The notes under the pieces were generated by a model. It was not told the DNA's origin. It searched no databases and worked only from the letters and a program-made list of their open reading frames with translations. This document shows positions 63,138 through 64,000 of a DNA stretch of 64,000 bases, in pieces. Numbering within the stretch: position 1 is the first letter of the stretch; every line of letters begins with the position of its first letter. The translations under genes were made by a program, and so were the position numbers. This stretch comes from JAEUJM01 sp964635055 (GTDB lineage Bacteria > Actinomycetota > Acidimicrobiia > Acidimicrobiales > DATDAH01). The stretch lies in contig CAZWMT010000008.1 in NCBI GenBank assembly GCA_964635055.1, positions 92,318 to 156,317 of the forward strand, written 5' to 3'.

Positions 63138-63323
63138 CTATCGCTTCGGAGACATGGGTGCTCCCGGCGACGAGCCGTTTGCCTTCGCCTTGGCGCCGGC
63201 GCCAGGAAGCTTCGTCGGTACCTTCATCGATGTCGCGGGGCCGGAGGACTCGTAACCCCCGCGCTTCTGGAAACTTCCGGACTCGCGTCGAGAGGGAGAC
63301 TTGCTCGGTGGGCGACTTGCCAT
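63138..63323 (-). CDS. Small hypothetical protein coupled to the DUF6338-like gene
   Basis: The 61-residue protein starts at the ATG at 63323, which overlaps the DUF6338-like stop as TGATG. It is basic and Gly/Ser/Pro-rich with an FQKRGGY segment; from memory, similar short proteins often follow DUF6338 genes. Function unknown. Confidence 0.5.
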   Translation of the reverse strand: MASRPPSKSPSRRESGSFQKRGGYESSGPATSMKVPTKLPGAGAKAKANGSSPGAPMSPKR

Positions 63324-63766
63324 CAGGATCCTCCTGGGCCGGACTCGGGAAAGAACTCGAGATGCTCGATCTCGTTCTTGGTGACGAGAAGACCAGAGCC
63401 GGCACGAACGAGGTTACCGGTGTCGTCCTCCGCGAACTCGCCGGTATCGGGATCGACGACAACGCGATGGATGAGGAACAGGTCGGGCTCGTTCGGAAAT
63501 CCTGCGGCGTAGGAGCGCTTGGCAGGCTCAGCCGGATCATCGACGAACTGCCCTGCGACGAAGGGACCGGACTTCAGCTTTGCCCGACCCACACCTCGAA
63601 CACCTCGGTAGAACAGGTGGTCCCAGGCCTGCGGGGCGGGGGCCGAGCCGACGATCAGCTTGGCCCACCTCTGATCGAGCTTCGTCGCTCGTCCGACCAG
63701 GCCACCGAGGGCTGTCGGAACCACGACGGCGACGAGCATGGCCGCCCACAGCTGCCAGGGCACCGA
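63323..63766 (-). pseudogene. DUF6338-like membrane protein, probably N-terminally truncated
   Basis: The frame reads a transmembrane helix (WQLWAAMLVAVVVPTALGGL), then APQAWDHLFYRGVRGVGRAKL, a block I associate with DUF6338, followed by DLFLIHRVVVDPDTGEF and NEIEHLEFF at the end. Family members normally have further transmembrane helices upstream. Here the upstream frame is open to 63922 but reads as low-quality Ser/Thr/Arg-rich sequence, so the true N-terminus seems lost or replaced. Confidence 0.5.
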
Positions 63767-63974
63767 GGACGGCGCCGGCCTTGGCGAGTTGGTTGACGAT
63801 GGCCTCGTGGATGTCGCCGATGTCTCGGCCGAGGCGGGGGACGTCGAGCGTCTTGCGGCCGTGGAACCGGGTCGGGTCGCCCTTCGGCGGCAGAGGACTG
63901 AGCCCGCCGTCATCACCACCAAAACGTTCCGCTGCGAGGGTGTGGAGGGCGCCCAGACCAGGGCGTAAGGATGG
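63767..63974 (-). pseudogene. Coding remnant resembling the C-terminus of a DUF499-type ATP-binding protein
   Basis: After a stop codon at 63975-63977 the minus strand reads LGALHTLAAERFGGDDGG and RFHGRKTLDVPRLGRDIGDI, then HEAIVNQLAKAGAVLGAL, before running out of frame into the DUF6338-like gene. The RFHG..TLD....GRD..I pattern resembles the tail of large DUF499 ATP-binding proteins. There is no start codon. It looks like a truncated gene end joined to the DUF6338-like remnant. Confidence 0.3.
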
Positions 63975-64000
63975 TTACACGTCGCGGTCTGAGGGTCTGA

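Noticed and set aside
1..64000. CRISPR array, integrase, IS transposase or prophage genes
   Set aside because: I looked for regularly spaced repeats and for the usual motifs on both strands and saw none; the foreign-looking genes have no adjacent recombinase.

Overview
The window is about 64 kb of very GC-rich DNA (roughly 70 percent or more by eye) with GTG and TTG starts, many 1-8 base stop/start overlaps (GTGA, ATGA, TGATG), one tRNA and no rRNA. The actinobacterial ctaE-qcrC-qcrA order, a lipoprotein CtaC, CtaF, and many acyl-CoA dehydrogenase, SDR, P450 and amidohydrolase genes point to an aerobic actinomycete. Acidimicrobiia is my best guess at class level, as an inference only.

Region 1 (1-8.7 kb) is the terminal respiratory chain. 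ctaE-qcrC-qcrA run leftward (qcrB is expected just off the left edge). A divergent ctaG-like gene, two tandem SecD-P1-like lipoproteins and ctaC-ctaD-ctaF run rightward and end at a hairpin. Region 2 (8.7-16.3 kb) is mixed: a DUF6325 pair, a pterin dehydratase-VOC fusion, a DUF3089 lipoprotein, an aberrant tRNA-Ala followed by a compositionally foreign tyrosinase-like gene, a MazEF pair with a frameshifted toxin, a TauE/SafE exporter and a CmcJ-like oxidoreductase.

Region 3 (16.3-31.1 kb) holds a GMC oxidoreductase, an APH-type kinase, a frameshifted histidine phosphatase, two acyl-CoA dehydrogenases, a MOSC protein, a TetR regulator with a hemerythrin-SRPBCC fusion, VapBC, a rifampin phosphotransferase-like enzyme, a PEP mutase-family enzyme and an MBL-fold protein. 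Region 4 (31.1-44.2 kb) looks like a catabolic locus: an acyl-CoA-dehydrogenase-fold flavoenzyme, amidohydrolase plus P450, lipoprotein, two carotenoid-cleavage-oxygenase-family enzymes, a Rieske oxygenase, SDR, ThuA-like protein, a second amidohydrolase and a CrtC/DUF6670-like protein. Two of its divergent promoters share a palindromic operator-like motif.

Region 5 (44.4-50.7 kb) encodes two large secreted beta-propeller proteins (NHL, frameshifted; RCC1), an alpha/beta hydrolase and an intact MazEF pair. Region 6 (50.7-56.4 kb) is a tightly coupled leftward operon: P450, Zn-dehydrogenase, SDR, alkyl-sulfatase-like MBL protein and sulfotransferase. Region 7 (56.4-64 kb) has an AlbA_2 (Schlafen-like) regulator of different composition, an NDH-2/FSP1-like flavoprotein, an SDR, an aminotransferase-SCP2 fusion, and a decaying DUF6338 locus at the right edge.

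Features across the window: three single-base frameshifts, two of them in poly-C runs; and long palindromic elements, two of which lie in frame inside coding sequence (a lipoprotein N-terminus and an SDR). Functions are read from motifs and remembered families; no searches were run.
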